Positions 57,401-63,939 of a stretch of 64,000 nucleotides of DNA are shown here, piece after piece (within the stretch, counting starts at the first letter, position 1; each line of letters begins with the position of its first letter). Below the pieces are notes generated by a model. The model had not been told where the DNA came from and did not search any database. It worked only from the letters and a program-made list of their open reading frames with translations. Both the position numbers and the translations under genes were made by a program. This DNA is from Panulirus ornatus (taxonomy: Eukaryota > Arthropoda > Malacostraca > Decapoda > Palinuridae), in assembly GCF_036320965.1 (NCBI RefSeq), contig NC_092279.1:17994741-18058740 (forward strand), written 5' to 3'.

Positions 57401-60334
57401 GGAAAATTGACTTCAAACAGGGCTTGTTATATTAATATCAAAACCCAGAGGTAAAGGTTTTTGAATGGCACTCTTGAAGGAAAAAGTCTAAAGAACTCTA
57501 AATGTAAGGATTTAGTTATGTTTGAAATATCAGATTCTTCACAAAAGGACTGAAAGGTTTCTTTTTGCTGATATAAAAGTGCTTTTGAACCTCAATCCAT
57601 GGAACCGAAATGACCCTCCATAGAATGGAGGCCTAATCTGATTCAATGCATTCATTTTGACCTTCAGAGGTGTTAGAGGCCTCTAAGGCATGGGTGTTTG
57701 GAGCTTCTACAAGTCATTTCACCAAACTAAAACTTCCAAAATGCTCCTGGGAAGCCCTACTTTGAAGATATCTGTTTTCTGTAGGAAAGAATTAGTCTGT
57801 ATCTTTACCATGTTGGTGCACTGGGCTGCAAAACTGCATTTTCCCATTAGTTACTCTAGCTAACATTGAGACGCCAAAGCCTGGGGCCATGAAGCAATTA
57901 CAGCATTTGTGGAATCATTAGCTTTGTCCCTGGGTACAAAGAGTGCCATCTGAGAATTCCAATCTACTCTGGACATGAAAACTTCTGACTTAAGAAGAAA
58001 GCAGGACTTGTTAAGGTTGATGAAAGACCCATCATTTAGAAGGCTGGAAATGAAGTGATACAAATGAAAATAGAGAATCAGGTAAAAGCAAAATGTTGGT
58101 TAGAAAATATGAGCAATCTGCAATATGATCATTAAATGAAAAAATACTTCTCACTCACCAATGCAGGCACTCGCTTATCAATGCCTGGGGTGTTTACTAT
58201 GATAAATTTCCTTTCAAGAGGTTCTATTACTTCACCCTCTTCCTGAAATAAGAAAAGATAAAAAAATGTTGAAATTTTTCATGTCAATGAAACTACTACT
58301 GCGCAGGTTAAGCATTTATCTTTCATGTGTCACACATATTTCTAACACTCAGCATCTGTATAATCCAAGCAGAAAAATATAACAGCTAACTTAAATGAGA
58401 AGGAAATGCACAGCAAGATATCAAATTCATATGATGCAATAATCTATGAAAGCATACCATTTGAGAGCAACATACTTGCTCTTGATGTTTCCAGTCAAAA
58501 CCCAAAACCACCCCATCTCAAATTCTGGTTTCAATGAATAACAAAACTGATAATTTACCAGTTACCCCAGCACTGTCGCTGGGGTAGATAGGAAGTGGCA
58601 CAACAGCCACTTGAAAAGTCATCTGTTTCCTGACATTCATCTGCACTTGATGTAATACTCAATAATGGGTGCATCTAATACATTTCAGCTAGAATACCAA
58701 CTATGATAAATCTTGGCTGCTTGAGAGGTTAAACAAGGCCTTCATTGATTCTCTCAATTTTCTGGCAGCATTTCACCTATCAATACATCAATCAACTCCA
58801 CATTTTCTCTGATATTCATGACCCTCACCAATATTGCTTTATCTAGTACCGAGAAATAAAACATTGATCCAATTCATCCGCATCCACTCTTGTATTTTCT
58901 AAATAATAGCTACTACAATAGTATACAGGACAGAATCACTTAATACCTAAAGCCAGTTTTGATGCATTGCAAAACTGATAAATCAGCAAAGTAATGACAT
59001 ACAATTCAGTATTCTACATAAAATAGAGGCACATGTTCTAGCTTCATGATCTTCTTTCTACTTTTGCTGGATTAATGTTTCATATAAATAATGAGTTAAG
59101 AATGTGGATTACAGGCTATCATCATTGCTCTTATCAATGAATAATATATAACCTGACAGTAAGCAGGGTCATGATGGAGAGGGAAACTATGTTACATAAA
59201 AAAAATAAGCAAAATGCCAATAGATATTAAGGCAAAAAGATAACCAATTTATCTAAATATCACAAGTAGCATACTGGCGAGACCTAGTGAGTAAAGGATT
59301 ATTTTCCTAGCTACTGAGAAGGTGCGCTCCACTGGATGGCATCATTAGGTTAGAGGTAAACATCGGGTTTAGATGTCTATAAATGAATTAGAAATAGACC
59401 CCATGTGGGGCAAGTAAATTTGTGAAGGGCAATTGGACACCTACAACATCCTGAAATCATGTGCTTGGGCCTTGCAAATGTGCAAGGTCCTTTGAAAATG
59501 ACTATACTGTAAACAGCTGCTACAAAACATCCATCTCACACTTTGTTCATATCTTAAAGAGCTTTATTTGATTTGTATAGTTTCTAATTCGATCCACTTC
59601 ATAATAGAACATTTCCAACACATCTGCAAGACTCAGATCCAGTCATGTTTGCCTTACAAATAATATGATGCATCTCCTCAATATCAAGGGAAATTAATAA
59701 TCATAAGACCCTAGACACAAGTGATCTTGTTTCATGCAGTTTTGATTACTTTGAAAATCGATATACCATCTATATAAAGATCTATTGAATCTGAACAAAG
59801 AGCTAATAGGATGTTTTGTGTCAAGTGTCTGCAGGAGAGTCTTTTGCGAATATTCTTTTACATAATGCGAGAACATTCGCGAATCTCTCTGGGACGCTGT
59901 AGCACCAATCGGCTCCTTACATTCTGCACACCTGGAATAGAAAGGTTTCACCCCAGTATTTCTTTGATTCAAAGCCCTACTCATTGTATGGGGACTTCAC
60001 CCTGTGAGAGTAGGAGGTGCTACATGTAAAAAATTACATCATATATTAATATACAGTGCAAAGAATTCATTAGTATCCCTTTCGCACACATAATTCGTCT
60101 GAAAACGTGATTCTGGTTCCAGATATATCACCTGCCACTACCTTTCTAATCCCTTCCCACCGGGAGAACCGTGGTAACAGCTTGTACACAGTAACTTGAT
60201 CAAGCCGTCTCAAAAGTCTAGTTTAAAGATTTATTTCATTTACTAACCTTTGACTTTTCCAAACTAGGGTCTTCGCGCCAGATACCTATTTTTGGTCTAG
60301 CACCCCCTTTGGGTATAGCTCCGGTACTGCTCAT
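26002..60334 (-). CDS. ASCC2: Activating signal cointegrator 1 complex subunit 2 (ASCC2), 17 exons
   Basis: Seventeen exons, each on - strand with GT-AG borders (one exception), give ~885 codons (human 757). The N-terminal half matches the ASCC3-binding region: PHHKFWSQVVYDP (human PHDKFWCQVIFDE), VRMSTYKES, SVFGDLIYENYLFDI, ILNQRCLAPL. A CUE domain lies near residues 470-515 (VQDLLPDLGGGFIQECL, then YYNYSTEEVINALLEGNLPP), with the LLPDLG and LL ubiquitin-contact positions. Then VYNDDEFDVFSRSHVDNSR, YEDEYDDTYDDNEA and ENPEVLRQRAEQRR, all ASCC2 signatures. Known role: partner of the ASCC3 helicase, binding K63-linked ubiquitin in alkylation-damage repair and in ribosome quality control (yeast Rqt3/Cue3). 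The ATG follows an in-frame TGA by 9 nt. Odd points: exon 7/8 junction is one base short, an acidic frame-neutral exon 14, and introns packed with LINEs, SINEs and a DIRS relic. Confidence 0.95.
26285..27015 (+). mobile_element. Decayed RTE-like LINE (pre-RT to RT start), antisense in ASCC2 intron 16
   Basis: Reads CDKMTGIDDIVVEFIKKRGD, then ..VLIERLKACTEHQIGEEQWG, LEKQMDLYVVF. Truncated at the FMDLEKAYD region. Confidence 0.75.
27180..27480 (+). mobile_element. Interspersed repeat 'R2', copy 1
   Basis: 'gggtgaggcactaaagg', 'gagactctactgctgtggcc' and 'gagggacttccaggaaggaa' recur at 43500-43700 and partly at 43965-44040. Confidence 0.5.
27830..28965 (-). mobile_element. RTE-like LINE, full 3' UTR subfamily
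   Basis: An open frame (28212-29003, ~263 codons, last part not LINE) covers FGKVCERRKLRVN, MLYGCEAWAMDR and KWxxHMERMSEERL. The 3' UTR (27848-28210) carries the long CA/TA-rich part. 5' truncated near 28965, downstream of FADD. Same strand as ASCC2, in intron 16. Confidence 0.9.
29251..29417 (-). CDS. ASCC2: ASCC2 exon 16
   Basis: 1 nt, 55 codons, 1 nt: GRDQVRREDNLSNGVDSEKH to DSRGYHGGK, Gly/Asn/Arg-rich, donor T|GTAAGT. Needed to bridge the phases of exons 15 and 17. Two acceptors 6 nt apart (gaag|gtacag|) allow an optional Tyr-Arg; the 5' edge may be 29423. Confidence 0.8.
29521..29570 (-). mobile_element. Solo tail insertion (50 bp) with 13-bp target-site duplication
   Basis: Flanked by atgataccttcac (29508-29520) and atggtaccttcac (29571-29583). 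The insert is only the CGCTACC... tail of element A plus ~12 A, read on the - strand. In ASCC2 intron 15. Confidence 0.85.
30059..30313 (-). CDS. ASCC2: ASCC2 exon 15
   Basis: Basic, Ser/Lys/Pro-rich linker, then FHENPEVLRQRAEQRRQDRD, matching human FVQDPAVLREKAEARRM. Donor AGGGG|GTGAGT. Confidence 0.94.
30485..31560 (+). mobile_element. Decayed RTE-like LINE, antisense in ASCC2 intron 14
   Basis: Contains degenerate VDQVFALKNV, KSFYxGC-like and LFADD-like (LLFAGDMV) regions with repeats and rearrangement: the 'cgagaaggtggtagcatg' and 'gatcaagtgtttgctttgaa' parts occur out of order. Confidence 0.65.
31855..33120 (-). mobile_element. RTE-like LINE, 340-codon open frame, UTR-deletion subfamily
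   Basis: The frame is open from GGKLLEAVKSFYRGCKACVR through VGLRQGCVMSPWLFNLFMDG and SQLLFADDTALVADS to the normal stop near 32041. So RT motifs 4-5 (including FADD) and the C-terminus are intact; the 5' half is missing. The 3' UTR lacks the middle part (join ctacacagctttcc), exactly as in the copy at 40843-42212. Sits ~28 bp from ASCC2 exon 14. Confidence 0.92.
33148..33279 (-). CDS. ASCC2: ASCC2 exon 14 (acidic, frame-neutral)
   Basis: 1 nt plus 43 codons plus 2 nt. It opens RRPGIIGAG, like human RRPFTIPQV, then runs into an acidic tract (ESTEEKSDEEEEIKEEKED) as in human. Its length is a multiple of three, so skipping keeps the frame. A LINE copy starts only ~28 bp past its donor (GTAAGA). 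Confidence 0.85.
33280..34671. other. ASCC2 intron 13
   Basis: AT-rich. Weak + strand words (WKLK, NYRLMSAT) hint at a very decayed reverse transcriptase near 33600-34250, but I cannot support a call. Confidence 0.35.
34672..34853 (-). CDS. ASCC2: ASCC2 exon 13
   Basis: 60 codons plus 2 nt; YEDEYDDTYDDNEARN equals human YEDEYDDTYDGNQVG. Confidence 0.96.
35450..35614 (-). CDS. ASCC2: ASCC2 exon 12
   Basis: 55 codons with the family hallmark NDDEFDVFSRSHVDNSRIRK (human NDEFDVFSRDSVDLSRVHKG). Confidence 0.97.
35704..35795. repeat. Tandem repeat, ~36 bp unit, 3 diverged copies
   Basis: 'atcatatgatgttggct', 'atcaaatgatactggct' and 'atcctatgatgctggct' at regular spacing, ASCC2 intron 11. Confidence 0.7.
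35800..37465. other. ASCC2 intron 11, unassigned part
   Basis: No exon-like homology or repeat recognised. Confidence 0.45.
37471..37572 (+). mobile_element. SINE-like element A, 5' part only, decayed
   Basis: 'ttatccctggggatat' to 'gaaaatcctcccctctc', then TA and GA runs; tail lost. Confidence 0.65.
37587..37643. repeat. (GA)n microsatellite
   Basis: Follows a short TA run. The RERERE ORF is an artefact. Confidence 0.97.
37886..38039 (-). CDS. ASCC2: ASCC2 exon 11 (CUE domain, second half)
   Basis: YYNYSTEEVINALLEGNLPP, then SLDTLDRSEL, as in human EYYHYDPEQVINNILEERLA. The CUE fold is split by a 6 kb intron holding the pseudo-palindrome. Confidence 0.97.
38228..38300 (-). mobile_element. 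tRNA-like remnant (possible old SINE head)
   Basis: On the - strand TTGGTATAGTAATTAGGATC resembles an A box, and GATTCAAGTCCCC resembles a B box. Not foldable as a complete tRNA; no family tail seen. Confidence 0.4.
38395..38525 (+). mobile_element. Ancient repeat R1, copy 4
   Basis: 'cagctctgaggttgtactcc' and 'ctcctgataataatactt' match R1 spacing. Confidence 0.35.
38577..38820. repeat. Tandem duplication around a (GA)n tract
   Basis: Two copies of 'gacccaag.tcctagtga.gtggtc ... cttgtaagcag' (38606- and 38742-) flank ~70 bp of GA repeat. Confidence 0.75.
39055..39280 (+). mobile_element. SINE-like element A, copy 2
   Basis: Near full length but lacking the CCCTGG start; begins ggggagaaagaatacttccc; tail CGCTACCTCACTAACGCGGG. 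Confidence 0.8.
39325..39562 (+). mobile_element. SINE-like element A, copy 3
   Basis: Full length, ends in A and TA runs joined directly to the tail of a reverse LINE. Confidence 0.85.
39577..40842 (-). mobile_element. RTE-like LINE, full 3' UTR subfamily (left arm of pseudo-palindrome)
   Basis: Truncated just upstream of FADD (starts DERGWEVSQLLFADDTALVA). The frame is interrupted near 40200 by a small duplication of the MSEERL region. Long CA/TA 3' UTR present. Confidence 0.9.
40843..42212 (+). mobile_element. RTE-like LINE, UTR-deletion subfamily (right arm of pseudo-palindrome)
   Basis: Starts before FMDLEKAYDRVDRDALWKVL and is open for 318 codons to a TGA at 41814-41816, where the family has Trp (KWFGHME); the frame resumes to the normal end at ~42026. 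Has the same 3' UTR deletion as 31855-33120. Confidence 0.92.
42213..42296. repeat. (TA)n microsatellite
   Basis: Joins the LINE tail to the tail of a reverse element A. Confidence 0.97.
42297..42548 (-). mobile_element. SINE-like element A, copy 4
   Basis: Full-length reverse copy with a ~34-nt A tract in the middle; ends at TATCCCCAGGGATA. Confidence 0.85.
42581..42820 (+). mobile_element. SINE-like element A, copy 5
   Basis: Full length; only 32 bp (TA-rich) from the reverse copy, so the two 5' ends face each other. Confidence 0.85.
43490..43720 (+). mobile_element. Interspersed repeat R2, copy 2
   Basis: 'gggtgaggcactaaaag', 'gaagactcttttgccgtggcc', 'agttcccaaaaggaact'. A third, partial copy lies at 43965-44040. 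Confidence 0.5.
44073..44215 (-). CDS. ASCC2: ASCC2 exon 10 (CUE domain, first half)
   Basis: 47 codons plus 2 nt; VELASMVSSVQDLLPDLGGG matches human VELDSLISQVKDLLPDLGEG. Donor AAA|GTAAGTG. Confidence 0.97.
44216..45285. other. ASCC2 intron 9, unassigned part
   Basis: No exon-like homology; small - strand ORFs only. Confidence 0.4.
45290..45440 (-). mobile_element. Ancient repeat R1, copy 5
   Basis: Reverse of 'tttggagtgagaaggtcttt' with 'atgatacagcc', matching copies 2 and 8. Confidence 0.4.
46080..46650 (+). mobile_element. Decayed RTE-like LINE with internal tandem duplication
   Basis: Opens VNQVLFADDMALLEDSKEKF. A ~105-118 bp block (ggtttaagtgagtcacatga ... ttctcatggcacaa) is present twice, starting at about 46355 and 46468. 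Confidence 0.75.
46651..47301. other. ASCC2 intron 9, unassigned part
   Basis: No feature supported. Confidence 0.4.
47302..47433 (-). CDS. ASCC2: ASCC2 exon 9
   Basis: 44 codons, HHGGDISGLSFIRDAVNVVL to an acidic end (EDSKESEEKE) before the CUE exon. Confidence 0.88.
47560..47730 (+). mobile_element. Short CR1/Jockey-like RT fragment
   Basis: Frame ends VQRSRLFLIYINDL, matching the GPLLFLIYINDL box of Jockey/CR1-group reverse transcriptases; preceding VPQGS is degraded. Confidence 0.5.
47790..47990 (+). mobile_element. LINE 3' UTR fragment
   Basis: 'aaaggtctgtggggctta', 'atgatgcactgtaaatgaga' and a degenerate tail (cactctctcactacatggga). Confidence 0.6.
48505..48637 (-). CDS. ASCC2: ASCC2 exon 8
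   Basis: 1 nt plus 44 codons; CVEKFLQVMSTCVEERTFIA matches human FIEEFLQIFSSLLQEKRFLR. The other two phases hit stops (TAA or TGA) within 12 codons. Confidence 0.92.
49115..49375 (+). mobile_element. LINE 3' UTR fragment
   Basis: 'gatgtggatgaagtgctgtc', 'ctctggtgcattatacatga' and a degraded tail (cactgcctcactaaggca). Confidence 0.65.
49400..49580 (-). mobile_element. Ancient repeat R1, copy 6
   Basis: Reverse copy: 'accccagtactccttttatgg', then 'ccattgatgatgacagcctt'. Confidence 0.45.
49655..49885 (+). mobile_element. Element A, decayed copy
   Basis: 'tctggggacttgggaggcagaa' to 'gaaaatactcccctcc' and a degenerate tail (gatatagtgggaaatgg). Confidence 0.5.
50164..50333 (-). CDS. ASCC2: ASCC2 exon 7 (problem donor)
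   Basis: Codes ISACYERVFPTLMEYLSEQC to AILNQRCLAPL. The border reads CTCA|GTATGA, which leaves 1 nt where exon 8 needs 2. A consensus CAG|GTATGA would restore the frame if one G is missing from the assembly. Confidence 0.88.
50692..50733. repeat. 21-bp tandem duplication
   Basis: catttccaatgtataatatc occurs twice in a row. Confidence 0.75.
51455..51665 (+). mobile_element. Ancient repeat R1, copy 7
   Basis: 'ggggcttctgcagctgaggttgc' and 'gacaatggtacagtttt'. Confidence 0.45.
51670..53130. other. ASCC2 intron 6, unassigned part
   Basis: No exon or repeat recognised. Confidence 0.4.
53144..53183 (+). mobile_element. Solo tail insertion (40 bp) with 10-bp target-site duplication
   Basis: ataaaaacta at 53134-53143 and 53184-53193 brackets only the tail (acgctacctcgttaatgcgg ... 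gaatagtatgaa). In ASCC2 intron 6, 48 bp downstream of the exon 6 donor. Confidence 0.85.
53231..53430 (-). CDS. ASCC2: ASCC2 exon 6
   Basis: 66 codons plus 2 nt; MADLHNIIIYLLDTFSSLQM matches human LKDIVLYLCDTCTTLW. Confidence 0.93.
53806..54003 (-). CDS. ASCC2: ASCC2 exon 5
   Basis: 66 codons: ITPSVFGDLIYENYLFDICK, LLAKMIDNIFSHQPRYYDDL; consensus GTAAGT donor. Confidence 0.96.
54129..54306 (-). CDS. ASCC2: ASCC2 exon 4
   Basis: FWSQVVYDPAIHECLESYL through YVRMSTYKESE; phase 0 end at GAG|GTAATT. Confidence 0.96.
54640..54943 (+). mobile_element. RTE-like LINE RT core fragment
   Basis: VGLWQGCVMSPWLFNLFMDG to RKLRVNVNKSKDIRYSRVE, open in frame with FADD intact. Antisense to ASCC2, intron 3. 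Confidence 0.88.
54944..55565 (-). mobile_element. RTE-like LINE 3' part, inverted against the preceding fragment
   Basis: Open frame GIVVPTMLYGCEAWAIDRVV to the normal stop, then proximal 3' UTR whose end abuts the + fragment at 54943. At 55535-55565 a piece of 3' UTR (gcgctacctctcatgtgcgc, reversed) is fused before the GIVVP codons. Confidence 0.85.
55575..55765 (-). mobile_element. Ancient repeat R1, copy 8
   Basis: Reverse: 'accccagaacctcttttcct', 'gatggtgatacagactca'. Confidence 0.5.
55969..56129 (-). CDS. ASCC2: ASCC2 exon 3
   Basis: 53 codons plus 2 nt; contains YVPPPLPEEDG and LRNLLNLPHHK; the Lys codon is split across intron 3. Confidence 0.95.
56640..58080 (-). mobile_element. DIRS-like retrotransposon relic (RT/RNase H then tyrosine recombinase)
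   Basis: On the - strand the first part reads NLNKSCFLLKSEVFM, DWNSQMALFVPRDKA, then QALASQC and MGKMQFCSPVHQHG with stops, matching the RT end and RNase H of DIRS elements (known words: LNxxKS...P.Q...LG..W, LASLxGKLNF). Further on comes SLIPGRKVSELHNVARHKNL, the signature of DIRS tyrosine recombinases (RVSELHALS). Many stops; inactive. In ASCC2 intron 2, same strand as the gene. Confidence 0.55.
58159..58242 (-). CDS. ASCC2: ASCC2 exon 2
   Basis: 28 codons between ttatttcag and TTG|GTGAG; RKFIIVNTPGIDKRVPAL corresponds to human DRYFVLYKPPPKDNIPAL. Confidence 0.9.
58260..60240. other. ASCC2 intron 1
   Basis: No repeat family or exon-like homology recognised. Confidence 0.4.
60248..60334 (-). 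CDS. ASCC2: ASCC2 exon 1
   Basis: 29 codons, phase 0, donor AAAG|GTTAGT. In-frame TGA at 60341-60343 (reverse) fixes the start. Short basic N-terminus (MSSTGAIPKGGARPKIGIWR) with no counterpart I recognise. Confidence 0.8.
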
Positions 60335-60471
60335 CTCTGCTCAAAATATTCTTCCTTTTCGTACGGCTTACACATTCAAAAAACGGGGGCTTCACGATCG
60401 TAAAACTCCCACCTCGTACCTTACAAATGAGTTATAAGTAATTACACTTAGTCTCGTTGTGATATTTACTA
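60335..60471. promoter_or_regulatory. Candidate ASCC2 promoter / 5' UTR, possibly bidirectional
   Basis: 137 bp separates the ASCC2 start codon (-) from a divergent ORF start (+). It is moderately less AT-rich than its surroundings; no TATA box was identified. Inference from position only. Confidence 0.35.
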
Positions 60472-60690
60472 ATGAGCACAACTGTCGGTGATCACGTTAA
60501 CAACCTGGACAGCAATCAGCTGCCTTGTGTTGTCAGGCCAGCGAACACTTCTATCAGCAACACAGGTGGAGCGACTCTCACCTCCAGCACCCAAGCAGAC
60601 TCACCACATTGCCAGCGAATATGTAACTCCTCATTTTCAAAGGAATTAAAAACAAAAAATACTTGTATGTCAAAATTCTGTGGCGCCTAA
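60472..60690 (+). CDS. Small divergent ORF, unrecognised
   Basis: 72 codons rich in Ser, Thr and Asn (MSTTVGDHVNNLDSNQLPCV...). No homology recognised and no splice partner found; may be chance. Confidence 0.2.
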   Translation: MSTTVGDHVNNLDSNQLPCVVRPANTSISNTGGATLTSSTQADSPHCQRICNSSFSKELKTKNTCMSKFCGA

Positions 60691-60699
60691 GTACAAAGT

Positions 60700-61220
60700 T
60701 CCTCAACTGCGCCTTAAAGGTCATTATAATGAATAATCAAGTTATATATCACTAGCTAATCAGTAAAGTGAACCAAGTAATGTTTCATCCCGTGGCGTAA
60801 TCTTTAACAATACAGCTGAATAAGGAAATCCCACACACATACTTCGTTCCACAAAACAGTAAAGACTGCATGGAGAGGGACAGATACACTTCCGAGCCCC
60901 ACATGTCACTAAAGACAATATATAGACAAACATACATAACGAGCATAACTCACAGTATCGCCCTTATGATACTGACTGTATGATCCAATTCAAAGTCTTC
61001 TTGGACTGGTCTTTTGTCATCTAAGAGAAAAGGTCATCCATAGTTTCATTCGTCCGTAAAGGACATGTTAATAAGAGGTTACGCTCAAATGGAAAGTTAA
61101 ATTTTGCTCATGAAAGCCATAACTGACTGCGGATTTGATCTGATTTTGTGAAATCTGTAAAGCACTAGAACCTAAATGTTCTATAAGTGTTTTCAGCGGT
61201 ACACCACGGAGGCCAATAAA
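60700..61220. other. Intergenic, nothing recognised
   Basis: No feature supported. Confidence 0.45.
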
Positions 61221-61224
61221 TACC

Positions 61225-61400
61225 TGCTTGTACTGCATAGGTAGGAGGTTTATTCTCTAATATCATACAACTTCCTAAATTTATGTATACTGTCTGCATT
61301 ATAACCACGTCCTCAATAATTCTATTCCATTCATCCTACACTCTTACGATAACAGTACTTTACACCTGTTTCAGCAAGATTAATTTCAGGGTAAGTCCTC
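61225..61400 (-). mobile_element. Fragment of second LINE family
   Basis: Reverse sequence parallels 12640-12790 (cttcctaaatttatg.atactgtctgcatta; tcctcaataattctattcca). Confidence 0.5.
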
Positions 61401-61464
61401 TGGTGTGTGTGTATAATTACTCACAGTAATCACCCATTTGTAATGTATGGAGAAGGAGTTTTAC

Positions 61465-61465
<1 letters not shown>

Positions 61466-61507
<42 letters not shown>
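61466..61507. repeat. (TG)n microsatellite
   Basis: About 21 TG units. Confidence 0.97.
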
Positions 61508-61508
<1 letters not shown>

Positions 61509-61752
61509 ACATATGGCTTGCAACCATTTTTTCATTTACTGGCAGGATTGACGACAATGACTAAAATCAAGTTAGAAAGATTTCCCTTCTACTCTGTGGG
61601 CCCGTCTTCAATGCCCCTCTTGTTGCCCTGTCAGCTTATGCCTTCATCAGCCCCGGTTTACGAGTGTATCTCAAAGAGTCAGAAAATATCCACCTGAAAA
61701 TACGACACTGATGTATATAACAAGATATATACTTAATAGGTAGGCACGTAGA

Positions 61753-61755
<3 letters not shown>

Positions 61756-61789
<34 letters not shown>

Positions 61790-61806
61790 GAAGAAGAAGA
61801 AGAAAA
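61756..61806. repeat. (CA)n then (GAA)n microsatellites
   Basis: About 16 CA units followed by GAA units. Confidence 0.95.
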
Positions 61807-62124
61807 AGGTATCCATGCAGTGAACTGGCCTACCTAATCTGAAGAAATATATCTAACTGATGTACAAACACAAAAGGTGTGGATGCGGAGGCAACTACAC
61901 ACATCAGGGAAAGCTTCTCGCTGTGCATCCTACTGTCCTGTACCTTACACAGGTTTAACGGGCCTCCTTGCTGTTCCCGGCCTTAGGGTCAAGCCACACA
62001 CAGATGTGAGTGCATATCTACATGAAAAACTAATTTGGGAAAAATTCTATATATCAACGAAGCTCTGTTACAATATTTGGGTTGTTGTTGGTTGGGTCTA
62101 GAACCGTTTGCGTTCTCCGTTAGT

Positions 62125-62153
62125 ACTGTGTGTGTGTGTGTGTGTGTGTGTGT
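62125..62153. repeat. (TG)n microsatellite
   Basis: About 14 TG units. Confidence 0.95.
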
Positions 62154-62159
62154 CCAGAC

Positions 62160-62900
62160 CCGTGATATTTTTACAGCGAATAACAATGGACTGGACATTC
62201 AGTTGTCTTATAATACATGGAGAATAAGTTGTATTTTCTTGTAATACATGAAGAACGATAGTACCAGGTGCTCGAATTGTTCAATCGATGTTAGCACGAG
62301 AAATATTTCCTCGAAATTTATACAGTATTTACATGTTTTCATTACATTTTCTCCCCCAAACATATGCTTAGGAAGGGAGACAGGAACATTTTGGTCCAAG
62401 GGTCACTGTTCTTAGGGTACAAGTGGTAATGGTTCCATAAATCGCGACTGGAATTTTCTTCCAAATCGTTTGTTTTTTAAGTCAGGTCAGGTTTTATGTG
62501 GATGCAGAGGAATATCCCTATCACACAATTCGTACTTTTTTTTTACCGACTGGTGCCCTATAAAACGCAGGGATTAATATCCACATCCAAATTGATTAAA
62601 CTAACTTGTGGCTTATCTGTGATAGGCTATACGTCATACGTAATTGAATTCTTAACCGCAAATGAGTATCCTGTCATTAATTAAGCATAAATTTCCTCAT
62701 CTCATCCCTTCCTGATAAAACTGAAACTTTCACTGTCTTATTACCGAGATTACGTTACGTTACCATATCATAGTTTATTCATAATTAATTGAGCCCTAAA
62801 GTGGGAAGGTTTCGAAGTACAGATAAGATGCTGAGTCAAATCAAAGACTAACGACCTAACGAACTCAATCAAGTTCCTAGTATTTCTTTTTAAGAGAATT
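62160..62900. other. Intergenic, nothing recognised
   Basis: No feature supported. Confidence 0.45.
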
Positions 62901-62904
62901 TACT

Positions 62905-63235
62905 TCCCCTGCCCACCTTGCGTTGACTATATACCCCCTACTCACCCGTGGTAAATGTTTACCCCCCATGCCCACTTGAATATTTCCCCTACCCACCTGT
63001 GCTGAATGTTTACCCCAATGCCCACTTGTGATGAATATTTCCTATTTCCCTCATTTTTTTTTTTTTACCCCTTCCAATCTGCGTTGAATGTTTACTCCTC
63101 CTCCCTCGTCTCCTGTGCTGAATGTTTACCCCTGGGCCTCCTGTGTACCAGGTTTTTACCCGTGATAAATCATCATCCCCTGTTCTCTTTTGACGTCCCC
63201 ATGCCCTCATTCGATGAATGTTTACATCCCTGCAC
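62905..63235 (+). repeat. Degenerate minisatellite, ~30 bp unit, about 10 copies
   Basis: Unit approximates CCCACCTGTGCTGAATGTTT plus ACCCCCATG. Unit lengths vary and a T run interrupts at ~63056. Confidence 0.8.
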
Positions 63236-63404
63236 GGAATATCTATATTTCATAGATTATTAAAGGTATCACATATTACAAAACGGATAATCATTACTGA
63301 GGATGTCAACTACAAATTTCTAAGAAATATCTTAGCTCACCTGAGGACAGCGCGTCAAGATGGCAGGCTTGTTGCCGTAGGGAGAGGGTTCGTTGTCTAG
63401 GAGA

Positions 63405-63540
63405 GGCGAGGAGGTTTATTGCCTTGGATAGGGAAACAAGTTGGTTTATTACCTTGAGCAGGGAGGTGAGCAGGTTTATTACCTTGAGCAGGGAGGTGTG
63501 CAGGTTTATATCCTCGGGCAGGGAGGTTGAGTAAGTATAT
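63405..63540 (-). repeat. 36-bp minisatellite, about 4 copies
   Basis: Unit 'caggtttattaccttgagca' plus gggaggtg... On the - strand it is open and encodes a 12-residue repeat (PAQGNKPAHLPAQGNKP). Confidence 0.85.
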
Positions 63541-63938
63541 TGCTTTGTGCTTGCTGGATAAAACGTATGAAACCAGATTACTCCACAATCGATGGAACTC
63601 AGTAAATAATGTAATGACATAGGATACTAGAATGAATTATACAGAGTGTAAGATTACGCTGCATAAGCGAATATAAAACGATATTTGATAAGTTTATTAG
63701 TTGTACGTTTCATGATAATTTCCGTCATAATTATGAACTCTAATAATTTAGAAACAAAACGATATCACGGATTATTCGATTTACAGTTAACTGTCAATGC
63801 ATTGTGTTACGTGGTTTTTGTTGCTAAGATTCGCCAGAATGTACTTCACCTAACTCGGAGACAGTTTGTCTCTGTAATACTTCATAACATGTCAAAATAA
63901 TGTTTCGCTGATGAGTTAACAAATTACAGAAAAAAAGG
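63541..63938. other. Intergenic, nothing recognised
   Basis: A + ORF of 71 codons (63685-63900) has no recognised homology. Confidence 0.4.
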
Positions 63939-63939
63939 T

